Positions 14,448 through 21,702 of a DNA stretch of 35,247 bases are shown here, one piece after another. Every line of letters begins with the position of its first letter. Position 1 is the first letter of the stretch. A program made the translations under genes and the position numbers. The stretch comes from JANOGU01 sp964602115. GTDB taxonomy: Bacteria > Pseudomonadota > Alphaproteobacteria > Rhodobacterales > Rhodobacteraceae. The stretch lies in assembly GCA_964602115.1 (NCBI GenBank), contig CAZRQN010000015.1, forward strand, positions 1 to 35,247. The letters are read 5' to 3'. The notes beneath the pieces are model-generated. The model did not search any database and had not been told where the DNA came from. It saw only the letters and a program-made list of their open reading frames with translations.

Positions 14448-15224
14448 TCAGGCCACCGGCGCAAAGCCCGTCATCGGGTGGCGCGCCACCTCGGCGGCGA
14501 GCCGCAGGAAGCCCTCGGCCTGGTGCGACGCGGTGGCCCTGCCCTTCGCCGCCGTCGCCAGATGGGCCTCGCCCACCACGCCGGCCGGGTTGAGGTCGGA
14601 AGAGATCCAGCCATAGGAGACCGGCCCGGTGGGCGGGATCGCCGCGCCCTCGGCCGAGGAACGGAAATCGCGCGCGGCACCCATGTCCACCGTCGCGGGC
14701 CGGAAGGCCAGCATCAGCGAGGTCTCGACATCGCCGCCATGGATGCCGAACTGCAGCTCCTGCGGACCATACATCCCTTCGGGCAGGCCGAAGCCCATCC
14801 ACTGGCATTTCACCGCCAGCATCCCCGCCCGCAGCCGCAGTTCCCGCGCCACGATGCCGATGAGGTCGAGATTGCCGCCATGCGAATTGACCAGGATCAG
14901 CCGCCGCACCCCGGCCCGGGCGACCGAAAGGCCGATCTCCACCCAGGCCTTCAGCGCCGCCTCGGCGCCGAGCGTCAACGTGCCGGGCGCCCAGAGATGC
15001 TCGTTGGACTTGCCCACCGCCTGCACCGGCAACAGGAGGAGCGGCAGATCCGCCGGGCAGCGGGCGCGCACCTCGGCCAGCATCCCCTCGGCGATCAGCG
15101 TGTCGGTGCCGACCGGCAGATGCGGGCCGTGCTGCTCGATCGCCGCCGTGGGCAGGATGGCGACTGTCCCCTCCGGCGGGGGAAAGTCGGGCGCCCGCAG
15201 GTCGGCCCAGTCGCGCAGGCTCAT
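14448..15224 (-). CDS. Creatininase-family metal amidohydrolase
   Basis: A 258-residue member of the creatininase family, which includes creatinine amidohydrolase, formamide hydrolases of flavin/pterin synthesis, and a dehydro-inosose hydrolase. Metal-binding motifs are present: Glu30 and His32 in IEQHGPHLPVGTD with Asp41, His115 in SHGGN, and HGGDVETS (162-169) with Glu167. The exact substrate is not readable from these motifs. Its ATG overlaps the stop of the upstream flavodoxin-fold reductase (ATGA), so the two are co-translated. It closes the minus-strand run of genes that begins with the ABC transporter at 21459, although a repeat-rich gap at 15851-16090 may separate two transcripts. Confidence 0.85.
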   Translation of the reverse strand: MSLRDWADLRAPDFPPPEGTVAILPTAAIEQHGPHLPVGTDTLIAEGMLAEVRARCPADLPLLLLPVQAVGKSNEHLWAPGTLTLGAEAALKAWVEIGLSVARAGVRRLILVNSHGGNLDLIGIVARELRLRAGMLAVKCQWMGFGLPEGMYGPQELQFGIHGGDVETSLMLAFRPATVDMGAARDFRSSAEGAAIPPTGPVSYGWISSDLNPAGVVGEAHLATAAKGRATASHQAEGFLRLAAEVARHPMTGFAPVA

Positions 15225-15850
15225 GGCGCCACCGGCATGGGCACGGGGACGGGCCGGCCGATCAGCCGGTCCATCCGCTCGGCCACCTTGCGCAGATGGA
15301 CGGCGCGGCTTTCGGGGGTGGAGCTGTCCATCAGGTAATGTGCGGCAAAGACGGTCCGCTTGCGCAGGCTGAGCAGCATGCCGAGGCCACGCGTCAGGGT
15401 CCGCCGGCCGGGGCTGCCGACGAACATCGTCACCCAGCGCGAGGCGCCGCAGGTGGTGAAGACCCCAAGGCGGGTGATATGGGTCAGTCCGGGGAGGATG
15501 GTGCCGCCAGCTTCGGCGGGCATCCGGAAGGCGATGCCCGGCACCATCGCCCGGTCGAGCCAGCCCTTGAGGATCGCGGGCAGGCCGTACCACCAGGTCG
15601 GATAGACGAAGACCAGCGTGTCGCACCACAGGAGATCGTCCACATCGGCCTGCACCGGGCCGGTGTCGGCGGCGAAGGCCTGATAGGCCCGCCATTCCGC
15701 GCAGGACAGGACGGGCGCGAAGCTGCGGGCATAGAGGTCGGTCAACCGCAGCTCGGCCCCGGCCGCCCGCAGCTTGGACAGGACGAGATCGCGCACGGCG
15801 GAATTGAACGAACCCTCGCTCGGATGACAATAGATCACCAGCGCCCGCAT
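15221..15850 (-). CDS. Flavodoxin-fold NAD(P)H-dependent oxidoreductase
   Basis: A 209-residue protein of the NQO1/MdaB/KefF flavodoxin-like family: reductases that hold FMN or FAD and use NAD(P)H to reduce quinones or free flavin. The phosphate-binding loop is CHPSEGSFN (8-16), and the second flavin-contacting segment is YPTWWYGLPAILKGW (83-97), a strong family signature. Start ATG 15850 is the first residue of the MRALVIYCHP beta strand; the longer open frame upstream reads through repeat-like DNA. It is coupled to the creatininase gene by a 4-base ATGA overlap. A role as a reduced-flavin supplier for an oxidative step in the same island is possible but not shown. Confidence 0.83.
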   Translation of the reverse strand: MRALVIYCHPSEGSFNSAVRDLVLSKLRAAGAELRLTDLYARSFAPVLSCAEWRAYQAFAADTGPVQADVDDLLWCDTLVFVYPTWWYGLPAILKGWLDRAMVPGIAFRMPAEAGGTILPGLTHITRLGVFTTCGASRWVTMFVGSPGRRTLTRGLGMLLSLRKRTVFAAHYLMDSSTPESRAVHLRKVAERMDRLIGRPVPVPMPVAP

Positions 15851-16002
15851 CTGAGCCGCTCCATCGCCCTGCCGGCGGGCGCGGGGAATGCCGCGCGCAC
15901 CGGCGTTGCCGCTCCGGTTTCTGGCGCAATGCGTCCGGCCGCGCAAGCGCCCTGCCCTCCCGCCGGGAACGCGCACCGGCCTTCGTGCCCCACCCGTTTC
16001 AT

Positions 16003-16077
16003 CCTCGCCGGTTTCATCCTTGCCGAAATACCTCGGGGGGTGCGGGGGGCGGAGCCCTCCGCCGGCGCGACCGCGCC
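16003..16077. repeat. Repeat-rich end of the FAD-oxidase operon; possible terminator hairpins
   Basis: Going down the minus strand from the FAD oxidase stop, stem GGCGCG/CGCGCC (16064-16077) is followed by GGCGGA/TCCGCC (16048-16063), then a C-rich run, then GAGGTATTTCGGCAAGGATGA, whose last part recurs as CGGCGAGGATGAAAC. From memory, a similar GTATTT(C)GGCAAGATGA segment beside GC-rich stems is common at operon ends in Rhodobacterales. It fills most of the 240-base gap between the FAD oxidase and the reductase. Confidence 0.45.
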
Positions 16078-16090
16078 AGCGGGCGCAACA

Positions 16091-17479
16091 TCATCGCATC
16101 CCCGCATATCGGTACATGGTCGCATAGTCCCAGTCGGGCCGGTCCCAGGCGATCATCTTGCCGGGGTTCAACAGGCCCTTGGGATCGGCCTCGCGCTTGA
16201 AGGCGAGCTGGGTCGCATCGGTGGATTGCCGCCCGCCTTCCTCCAGCGTCATGCGATGGGGGTTGAAGACATGGACCCCGGCCGCCTCATGCGCGGCGAT
16301 GATCGCGTCCAGCCGCGCCTCGGTGGTGAACCGCACCAGCGTCAGCCCGGCATAGAGGGGCGCGGAACGGTCGCGCATGAATTCCAGATGCTGGATCAGC
16401 TCGCCCGGAAAGGCGGCGCGGATCGCCGCGATCTTCGCCAGCGCCTCGGGGCCGGCATAGAGCGCCTGGAGATAGGTGATCGACGGATCGACCTTCAGCG
16501 CCCGCAAGGTGGTGTGGTTCCAGCCGTATTCATAGACCGGCCCCGGCTCCTTCGGCCAACGGGTCTCGTCGGAGCGGTAGATGACCTTCGCGCCGGGATG
16601 GCGGGCGGCGAAGGTCAGGAAGGCGTCCATCGACTGGGGCGCGATTATCAGGCAAAGGAGCGTGTCACCCTCCTCGACATGCGGGGCGATGCGGGGGAAC
16701 CAGGCCTTGGTGGAAGGAGGTTCGCAGACAGTGATGAGCTTCTTGAGGATCCCGTCCTCGCAGCCGAGCGCCAGGCCGAAGGCGGCGGCCTCGGCGAAAT
16801 CCGGCAGGGTGACGAGAAGCTCCACCCAGTCATAGGAAGGGGCCAGCGGCATCTCGATCCCGGTGATGACGCCATTGGTGCCATAGGCATGCGAGACGCG
16901 GTGCAGCTCCTCCCCCCGGAACTCCAGCACCCGGGGGCTGGCCTCGCAGGTGACGACGCGCAGGCGGATGATGTTGCCGAGATCGCGCAAGGTTCCCCAG
17001 GTGCAGGAGCCCACCCCGCCCGAACCGCCGGCGATGAAGCCGCCGATCGTGGCGGTGGCGTGGGTCGAGGGATGCATGCGCAGCTCCTGGCCGGAGGTTT
17101 CGCGCAGCTGGTGGTCGAGGTCCTTGATCAGGCAACCCGGCTCCACCTCCACCCGGCCGGGGTGGACGGCACGGATCGCGTTCAGGTGGCGCATGTGCAG
17201 CACGGCGCCGCCGGCCAGCGGCATGGCCTGGCCGTAGTTGCCGGTCCCCGCGCCGCGCACCGTGACCGGCACCTCGTGGGCATAGGCGGCGGCAAGGGTC
17301 TCAATCACCTCGGCCTCGCTGCGGGGCGAGATGACGAGATCGGCGGAAAGGTGGTCCATCCGCGCCTTGAGCACCGGCGAGTACCAGAAGAAATCGCGGC
17401 TCTTGGCCCGGACCGAGACCGGGTTGTCGTCGATCTCCAGATGCGCCAGCGCGGCGCGGAAGGCCTCGAGGTTCATCAT
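16091..17479 (-). CDS. FAD-binding oxidoreductase, GlcD/VAO type
   Basis: A 462-residue flavoprotein of the vanillyl-alcohol-oxidase/GlcD family, which oxidises alpha-hydroxy acids and related alcohols or amines. The PCMH-type FAD-binding domain includes VTVRGAGTGNYGQ (72-84) and a glycine-rich TIGGFIAGGSGGVGS stretch near 145-159. The C-terminal half is the FAD-oxidase C domain, ending with the family's DPKGLLNPGKMI segment. No His or Cys positioned for covalent FAD is obvious. Its ATG overlaps the amidohydrolase stop (ATGA), so its product is made together with that enzyme and probably acts on its product or on the imported compound. The substrate is unknown. Confidence 0.83.
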   Translation of the reverse strand: MMNLEAFRAALAHLEIDDNPVSVRAKSRDFFWYSPVLKARMDHLSADLVISPRSEAEVIETLAAAYAHEVPVTVRGAGTGNYGQAMPLAGGAVLHMRHLNAIRAVHPGRVEVEPGCLIKDLDHQLRETSGQELRMHPSTHATATIGGFIAGGSGGVGSCTWGTLRDLGNIIRLRVVTCEASPRVLEFRGEELHRVSHAYGTNGVITGIEMPLAPSYDWVELLVTLPDFAEAAAFGLALGCEDGILKKLITVCEPPSTKAWFPRIAPHVEEGDTLLCLIIAPQSMDAFLTFAARHPGAKVIYRSDETRWPKEPGPVYEYGWNHTTLRALKVDPSITYLQALYAGPEALAKIAAIRAAFPGELIQHLEFMRDRSAPLYAGLTLVRFTTEARLDAIIAAHEAAGVHVFNPHRMTLEEGGRQSTDATQLAFKREADPKGLLNPGKMIAWDRPDWDYATMYRYAGMR

Positions 17480-18702
17480 GGCTCCATCAGCGGATCGAGG
17501 TCGGAGTAGTCGGGCAGCCGGCGGTCGATGACCCGGCCGGCGCGGATGACGATGCGGTCGCTTTCGGGGCGGGAAAGCACCTCCGACCAGTCGCGCCCCT
17601 GAAGGATCACCAGATCATCGCCATAGGCCGGTACCGCGAAGCCGCAGGCGCGGGCGGGGCGGGTGAACACGGACTGCACCCAGTCGGGCGCCGAATGGTC
17701 CAGATGGCCGATGCGGATCGCCTCGCGCAGCACCTCCAGCATGTCCATGTCGCCATAGGCATAGAAGGGATCGCGGCTGTTGTCGGAGGCGAAGCTGACG
17801 CTGATCCCGCGCGCCGCCATCTCGTGGACCAGCGTGATCCCGCGCCGGCGCGGGGTGCGGCCGGGCCGGCGGTCCTGCAGATAGAGGTTGCACAGCGGCA
17901 GGCTGACGACATGCAGCCCGGCCTTGGCCACCAGATCGAGCGTCGCCAGCGCCCCCGCTTCGTCCATGGCCGAGACCGAGCAGCAGTGGCCGACGACGAC
18001 CGGAGCGGAAAATCCCGTGGAAATAACCTCTTCGGCGACGATCTTCAGCGAATTGACCGCCGGATCCATCGTCTCGTCCACATGGAGATCGACGGCCAGG
18101 CCCCGTTCCTCGGCCATGCGCAGCAGAAGCCGGATGCGGCTGCGGATGTCGGGCATGGGATAGGGCACCATGCCCAGCACCCCGCCCGAGGCCGCCACCA
18201 GATCGGCGGTGGCACGGAAGGGGCCCTCGGCCGAGACGCCCTCGGCACCAACCAGGCAGACGGCCTGAAGCGCGATCCGCCCCTTCCAGTCGGCCCGGAC
18301 CTCGCGGAAGACGGCGAAGGAGATCGCATCCTGCGGCGGGATGGCATCGAGATGGGTGCGCATCGCGGCGGTGCCATGGGCGAAGGCGCAGGCGAGGGAA
18401 AACTCCATCCGGGCCCGCACATCCTCCGCCTGCCAGCGCGCCACCCGGTCGGCCCCCGCCGCCGCCAGCGCCCCGGCGAAGGTGCCGTCCGGGTTGGGCC
18501 GGCGCGGCCAGATATGGCCCTTGTCGAGATGGGTATGCATGTCGATGAAGGCGGGCAGGACCATCCGGCCCCGGAGATCCACCTCCGTCCCCCCGCCGAA
18601 GTCGTGGCGGACAAGATCGCCCTGCCGGCCGATCAGGCAGGCCGGCACGGTGGCGTTGAGAAAGCGCCAGGGGCCGGGAGGAAGGATCAGCGCCGGGGTC
18701 AT
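17476..18702 (-). CDS. CodA-like cytosine deaminase-family amidohydrolase
   Basis: A 408-residue metal-dependent hydrolase close to cytosine deaminase CodA. The metal site is complete: His56-Thr-His58 in DMHTHLDK, His207 and catalytic Glu210 in LHVDE, His239 in VGHC, and Asp307 in SDNSRDP. Spacing agrees well with E. coli CodA, and the PRRRGIT segment (284-290) is also shared. CodA-type enzymes deaminate or hydrolyse cytosine, creatinine, isoguanine and related rings, and the residues around Asp307 that shape specificity differ (SDNSRDPFY). The gene is coupled at both ends by 4-base ATGA overlaps, with the permease upstream and the FAD oxidase downstream, so its substrate is probably what the transporter brings in. 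Confidence 0.87.
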   Translation of the reverse strand: MTPALILPPGPWRFLNATVPACLIGRQGDLVRHDFGGGTEVDLRGRMVLPAFIDMHTHLDKGHIWPRRPNPDGTFAGALAAAGADRVARWQAEDVRARMEFSLACAFAHGTAAMRTHLDAIPPQDAISFAVFREVRADWKGRIALQAVCLVGAEGVSAEGPFRATADLVAASGGVLGMVPYPMPDIRSRIRLLLRMAEERGLAVDLHVDETMDPAVNSLKIVAEEVISTGFSAPVVVGHCCSVSAMDEAGALATLDLVAKAGLHVVSLPLCNLYLQDRRPGRTPRRRGITLVHEMAARGISVSFASDNSRDPFYAYGDMDMLEVLREAIRIGHLDHSAPDWVQSVFTRPARACGFAVPAYGDDLVILQGRDWSEVLSRPESDRIVIRAGRVIDRRLPDYSDLDPLMEP

Positions 18703-19544
18703 TCGCGCTTGACCGCGCTGTCGTGCCAGCGCCGCAACAACAGGTGGCTCACCAGCGACAGGATGGCGAAGATCGCCACGCCCAGCACCGCGATCAGCAG
18801 CAGCGCGGCAAACATGCGGGGGATGTTGAGCCGGTAGCCGGCTTCGAGGATGCGATAGGCAAGGCCCGAGCCGATGCCGGCGGTGCCCGCCACATATTCC
18901 GCCACGATCGCCCCGATCAGCGCCAGCCCCCCGGCGATGCGGAGCCCGCCGAGGAAATAGGGCAATGCGGACGGCAGCTGCAGGATGCGCAGCCGCTGCC
19001 AGCGGCTGGCACCATAGATGTGGAAGAGGTCGCGCAGGTTGTGGTCGGTCGAGTTGAGCCCCAGCGTGGTGTTGGACAGGATCGGGAAGAAGGCGACGAT
19101 CCAGGCGCAGAGCAGGAGCCCCACGGTACGGTTCTCGATATAGATGAAGATCAGCGGCGCGATGGAGACCACCGGTGTCACCTGAAGGATCACCGCATAG
19201 GGATAGAAGGACATTTCGGCAAAGCGGCTCTGGTTGAACAGCACCGCCAGCCCGACCCCGCCGGCCACCGCCACCGCGAGCGCCATCAGGGTGATGCGCA
19301 GCGTCACCAGCATGGCCTGCGACAGGATCGTCCAGTCCTTGGCCAGGGTTTCCGCCACCCGGATCGGGCCGGGAAGAATGTAGTGCGGAATGGCGTAGAA
19401 ATAGATCAGCCCCTGCCAGAGGCCGAGGATGGCAATCAGCACCACGCCCGGCATGACCCAACGGGCGATCCGGTCCACCCGCCGCGCCCTTGCCCGCCGC
19501 GCCTCGGCAGGATCGACCTCGACCGGCGGCGGCGGCGCGATCAT
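18699..19544 (-). CDS. ABC transporter permease, SsuC/TauC/ThiX type
   Basis: A 281-residue inner-membrane permease of the BPD family that serves taurine-, sulfonate-, nitrate- and thiamine-precursor-type importers. A proline-rich N-terminus (PPPPVEVDP) and an Arg-rich segment lead into a first helix (about 31-48), and further helices follow. The ATPase-contacting loop contains HIYGASRWQRLRILQLPSAL, with the conserved Gly. ATG 19544 is preferred because it has a GGGAGGG ribosome binding site and avoids reading through the double palindrome upstream. It is coupled to the amidohydrolase by an ATGA overlap, while a 79-base gap with the double palindrome separates it from the ATPase gene. Confidence 0.88.
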   Translation of the reverse strand: MIAPPPPVEVDPAEARRARARRVDRIARWVMPGVVLIAILGLWQGLIYFYAIPHYILPGPIRVAETLAKDWTILSQAMLVTLRITLMALAVAVAGGVGLAVLFNQSRFAEMSFYPYAVILQVTPVVSIAPLIFIYIENRTVGLLLCAWIVAFFPILSNTTLGLNSTDHNLRDLFHIYGASRWQRLRILQLPSALPYFLGGLRIAGGLALIGAIVAEYVAGTAGIGSGLAYRILEAGYRLNIPRMFAALLLIAVLGVAIFAILSLVSHLLLRRWHDSAVKRE

Positions 19545-19564
19545 CGCGCGCCCTCCCGCCCGGC

Positions 19565-19615
19565 GCAAATTCCTTGCAGCAAGGAATTTGCAAATTTCTT
19601 CCTTGAAGAAATTTG
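19565..19615. repeat. Double palindrome, copy 2
   Basis: The first stem has arms GCAAATTCCTTG (19565-19576) and CAAGGAATTTGC (19580-19591) around CAG, the same stem as copy 1 at 2450-2476 with one loop change. The second has arms CAAATTTCTTC (19591-19601) and GAAGAAATTTG (19605-19615) around CTT. The second stem differs from copy 1 at several positions, yet the changes are matched on both arms. It lies between the ATPase and permease genes and starts 20 bases upstream of the permease ATG. Confidence 0.9.
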
Positions 19616-19623
19616 GCCTCGGC

Positions 19624-20415
19624 TCATAGGGTGTCTCCCATCGCGGCATGCAGCGCCCGGGAGACCACATGGGTCCAGGCCGCATAACCGGTGGAGGTAC
19701 GGAAATCCCCGCCGCGCGGATAGGGCGCGTCGATGGCCAGTTCTTCGGCCACGCGACCGGGACGCGGGGCCATGACGACGATCCTGTCGGAGAGGAAGAC
19801 CGACTCGAACACCGAATGGGTGACGAAGATCACCGTGCAGCCGATCTTGTCGCGCAGGGCCAGCAGGTCGGTGTTCAGCCTGTGGCGGGTGATTTCGTCC
19901 AGTGCCGCGAAAGGCTCGTCCATCAGGATCAGGCTTGGATTGGTCACCAGGGCCCGGGCGATGGCGACACGCATCTTCATGCCCCCCGACAGCTCGCGCG
20001 GATAGCTGTCGGCGAAGGCGGCGAGGCCGACGAGGTCGAGCGCCTGCATCACCTCCTCGCGCACCGAGGCGAAGCTCATCCCCCGCAGGCGGAAAGGCAG
20101 CCAGACATTGCGCGCCACGCTGGTCCAGGGCATCAGCGTCGGTTCCTGGAAGACAACGCCGATCTCGCCCCGTCCCTGAGCCCAGACGATCGCGCCGGTC
20201 GTGGTTGGCAGAAGCCCGGCGATCAGGCGCAGGGCGGTGGACTTGCCGCAGCCGGAAGGCCCGAGCAGCGAGACGAAATCGCCCTCGTTGACCACCAGGT
20301 TCATGTCCTGCAGCGCCTGGACCCCTCCCGAGAAGGTCTTGGCGACATGGCGCATCTCCAGCACCGGCGGGCGCTGGCCTGGGGGAACGATCTTGCGGCG
20401 GAGGAGGTCGGACAT
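19624..20415 (-). CDS. ABC transporter ATP-binding protein, SsuB/TauB/ThiZ type
   Basis: A 263-residue ATPase energising the importer. Walker A is GPSGCGKST (52-60), the Q-loop lies in VVFQEPTLMPW, the signature is LSGGMKMR, Walker B is LILMDEPFAALD, and the switch histidine is in FVTHS. This wording (EPTLMPW, AALDEITR) is typical of the nitrate/sulfonate/taurine and pyrimidine-precursor transporters rather than sugar importers, and there is no C-terminal regulatory domain. It follows the binding-protein gene across a 39-base gap that holds a strong hairpin. Confidence 0.92.
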   Translation of the reverse strand: MSDLLRRKIVPPGQRPPVLEMRHVAKTFSGGVQALQDMNLVVNEGDFVSLLGPSGCGKSTALRLIAGLLPTTTGAIVWAQGRGEIGVVFQEPTLMPWTSVARNVWLPFRLRGMSFASVREEVMQALDLVGLAAFADSYPRELSGGMKMRVAIARALVTNPSLILMDEPFAALDEITRHRLNTDLLALRDKIGCTVIFVTHSVFESVFLSDRIVVMAPRPGRVAEELAIDAPYPRGGDFRTSTGYAAWTHVVSRALHAAMGDTL

Positions 20416-20422
20416 GGCGGCT

Positions 20423-20446
20423 GGCGGAGCCCCGGAGGGCTCCGCC
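20423..20446. repeat. Intercistronic hairpin between binding protein and ATPase genes
   Basis: Arms GGCGGAGCCC (20423-20432) and GGGCTCCGCC (20437-20446), perfect over 10 bp, around loop CGGA. It lies between the binding-protein stop (20455) and the ATPase start (20415). In many ABC operons such hairpins protect the upstream message from 3' decay, so that more binding protein than ATPase is made. The GGCGGAGCCC half recurs in part at 16048-16057. Confidence 0.75.
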
Positions 20447-20454
20447 GGTAGGGA

Positions 20455-21459
20455 TCATTGGGCCGGTTTCAGGTCCATGCCGACACCCTTGCCGGCAAAG
20501 GTGAAATTCACCGTCGAACGCCAATCGACATCCTCTGCCACCACGCCGGCCACGACCATCTTGTTGAAGAAGTCCTCCACCCGGATCTCGGTAATCACCC
20601 CGATCCCCTGGGTCAGCGCATCGCCGGAATCGACGATGCCCTGCGACTTCATCGCCTCGACCGCATAGGCGATGGCCTCGTCGGTGATGTCGGGATTGTC
20701 CTTCTTGATCATCGCGTTGGCGGCGGAATTGTCGCCGTAGAGATAGGTGTACCAGCCCCTGATCGAACCATCGACGAAGCATTTCACCACATCCGGCCGC
20801 TCGGCGACGGTCGGAGCCATGGTTTCGATCAGGGTCGAATAGGTGGAATAGCCGGCATCGGCGAGCAGGAAGACATCGGGTTTCCAGCCGGTCTCGCGCT
20901 CGACCATATAGGGCTCGGAGGAGAGATAGCCCTGCATCCCCCAGTTTTCGTTGGCGATGAACGGCGCGGGGTTGAAGGTATAGACCTCGCGCTGGGCGTC
21001 GGTGAAGCCATAGGCGTTCATCATCCACTGGTAGAAGCTGGCATAGCCCTGGTCGCCGACGAGGATCTTGTCGAGCTTGGCGAGGTCGCCAAAGGTCTTG
21101 GCCTTGCCGGGATGGGCGATGATGACCTGCGGTTCCTTCTGGAAGGCGGCGGCGACGGCGACGATCGGCACGCCCTCGGCGGCGGCGGAGAAGGCCTCCA
21201 GGAGGTTGCCGCCCATGTGGAAATCGACCTTGCCGGCCAGCATCAGGGCGCGGTTGTTCACCTGGGGCCCGCCGGGCTGGATGGTAACGTCGAGGCCGCA
21301 GGCGGCATAGGTGCCATCGGCGACCGCCTGGTAGAAACCTCCATGCTCCGCCTGGGCCAGCCAGTTGGTGCCGAAGACGACCTTGGTGTTCTCGGCCTGG
21401 GCGGGAAGAGCGGCGGCAAGCGCGATCGCGGCGGCAAGCACGCGGTGGGACGTGGTCAT
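20455..21459 (-). CDS. ABC transporter substrate-binding protein, NMT1/THI5-like
   Basis: A 334-residue periplasmic binding protein. A signal peptide ends at AQA (residues 20-22). The mature part has the NMT1/THI5 hallmark of a Trp followed by EHGGFYQA (NWLAQAEHGGFYQA, 32-45). Relatives bind thiamine pyrimidine precursors (ThiY), taurine, sulfonates, nitrate or riboflavin, so the ligand is probably a small, often nitrogen-containing, molecule. It is first in the operon, and the following hairpin suggests it is expressed more strongly than the ATPase and permease. Its ribosome binding site is GGGAG. The neighbouring CodA-like hydrolase and FAD oxidase suggest a ring or amidine compound. Confidence 0.88.
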   Translation of the reverse strand: MTTSHRVLAAAIALAAALPAQAENTKVVFGTNWLAQAEHGGFYQAVADGTYAACGLDVTIQPGGPQVNNRALMLAGKVDFHMGGNLLEAFSAAAEGVPIVAVAAAFQKEPQVIIAHPGKAKTFGDLAKLDKILVGDQGYASFYQWMMNAYGFTDAQREVYTFNPAPFIANENWGMQGYLSSEPYMVERETGWKPDVFLLADAGYSTYSTLIETMAPTVAERPDVVKCFVDGSIRGWYTYLYGDNSAANAMIKKDNPDITDEAIAYAVEAMKSQGIVDSGDALTQGIGVITEIRVEDFFNKMVVAGVVAEDVDWRSTVNFTFAGKGVGMDLKPAQ

Positions 21460-21494
21460 GCGGGGCTCCCTGTCGGTTTGATTCTTCTTGCCCG

Positions 21495-21522
21495 AGCCTA
21501 GGCCAGATCCGGGCCGGTTGAA
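21495..21522 (-). promoter_or_regulatory. Candidate promoter of the ABC transporter-amidohydrolase operon
   Basis: On the minus strand, TAGGCT (21500-21495) lies 36 bases before the binding-protein ATG, with TTCAAC (21522-21517) 16 bases upstream as a poor -35. The same string CTAGGCTCGGGC overlaps the -10 of the LacI-type gene at about 34463, which supports it as a real -10 region. Confidence 0.35.
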
Positions 21523-21533
21523 CGGGGTGATTT

Positions 21534-21572
21534 CCGGCGCGCGGGGCACGGTGCCCGAAAATGCCGCGCCGG
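21534..21572. promoter_or_regulatory. Nested palindromes in the divergent region; candidate operator
   Basis: Outer arms CCGGCGCG (21534-21541) and CGCGCCGG (21565-21572) enclose the inner palindrome GGGCAC-G-GTGCCC (21544-21556). Both are perfect. It lies between the binding-protein gene (minus strand) and the RidA-family gene (plus strand), where one regulator could control both. No regulator gene is adjacent. Confidence 0.45.
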
Positions 21573-21702
21573 CAGGGTGTGGCCTGGCCGGTGTGCCCGT
21601 TTCCGGGGCAGAAAAGGCGCAGTGCGGACTTTCCGCCGCGCCACTGCTTGGCGCCGCAAGCGTCTGTGGCAGGATCGTCCGGCCAAGCGGGAGGGCCGTG
21701 AG

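Noticed and set aside
15296..17509. 737-residue open frame on the plus strand opposite the reductase and FAD oxidase genes
   Set aside because: It is a mirror frame running across gene boundaries and the repeat-rich gap, with no recognisable domain.
17476..19593. Single 705-residue frame joining the permease region to the amidohydrolase
   Set aside because: The first 297 codons are an out-of-frame reading of the permease gene. The amidohydrolase starts at 18702 in an ATGA overlap.
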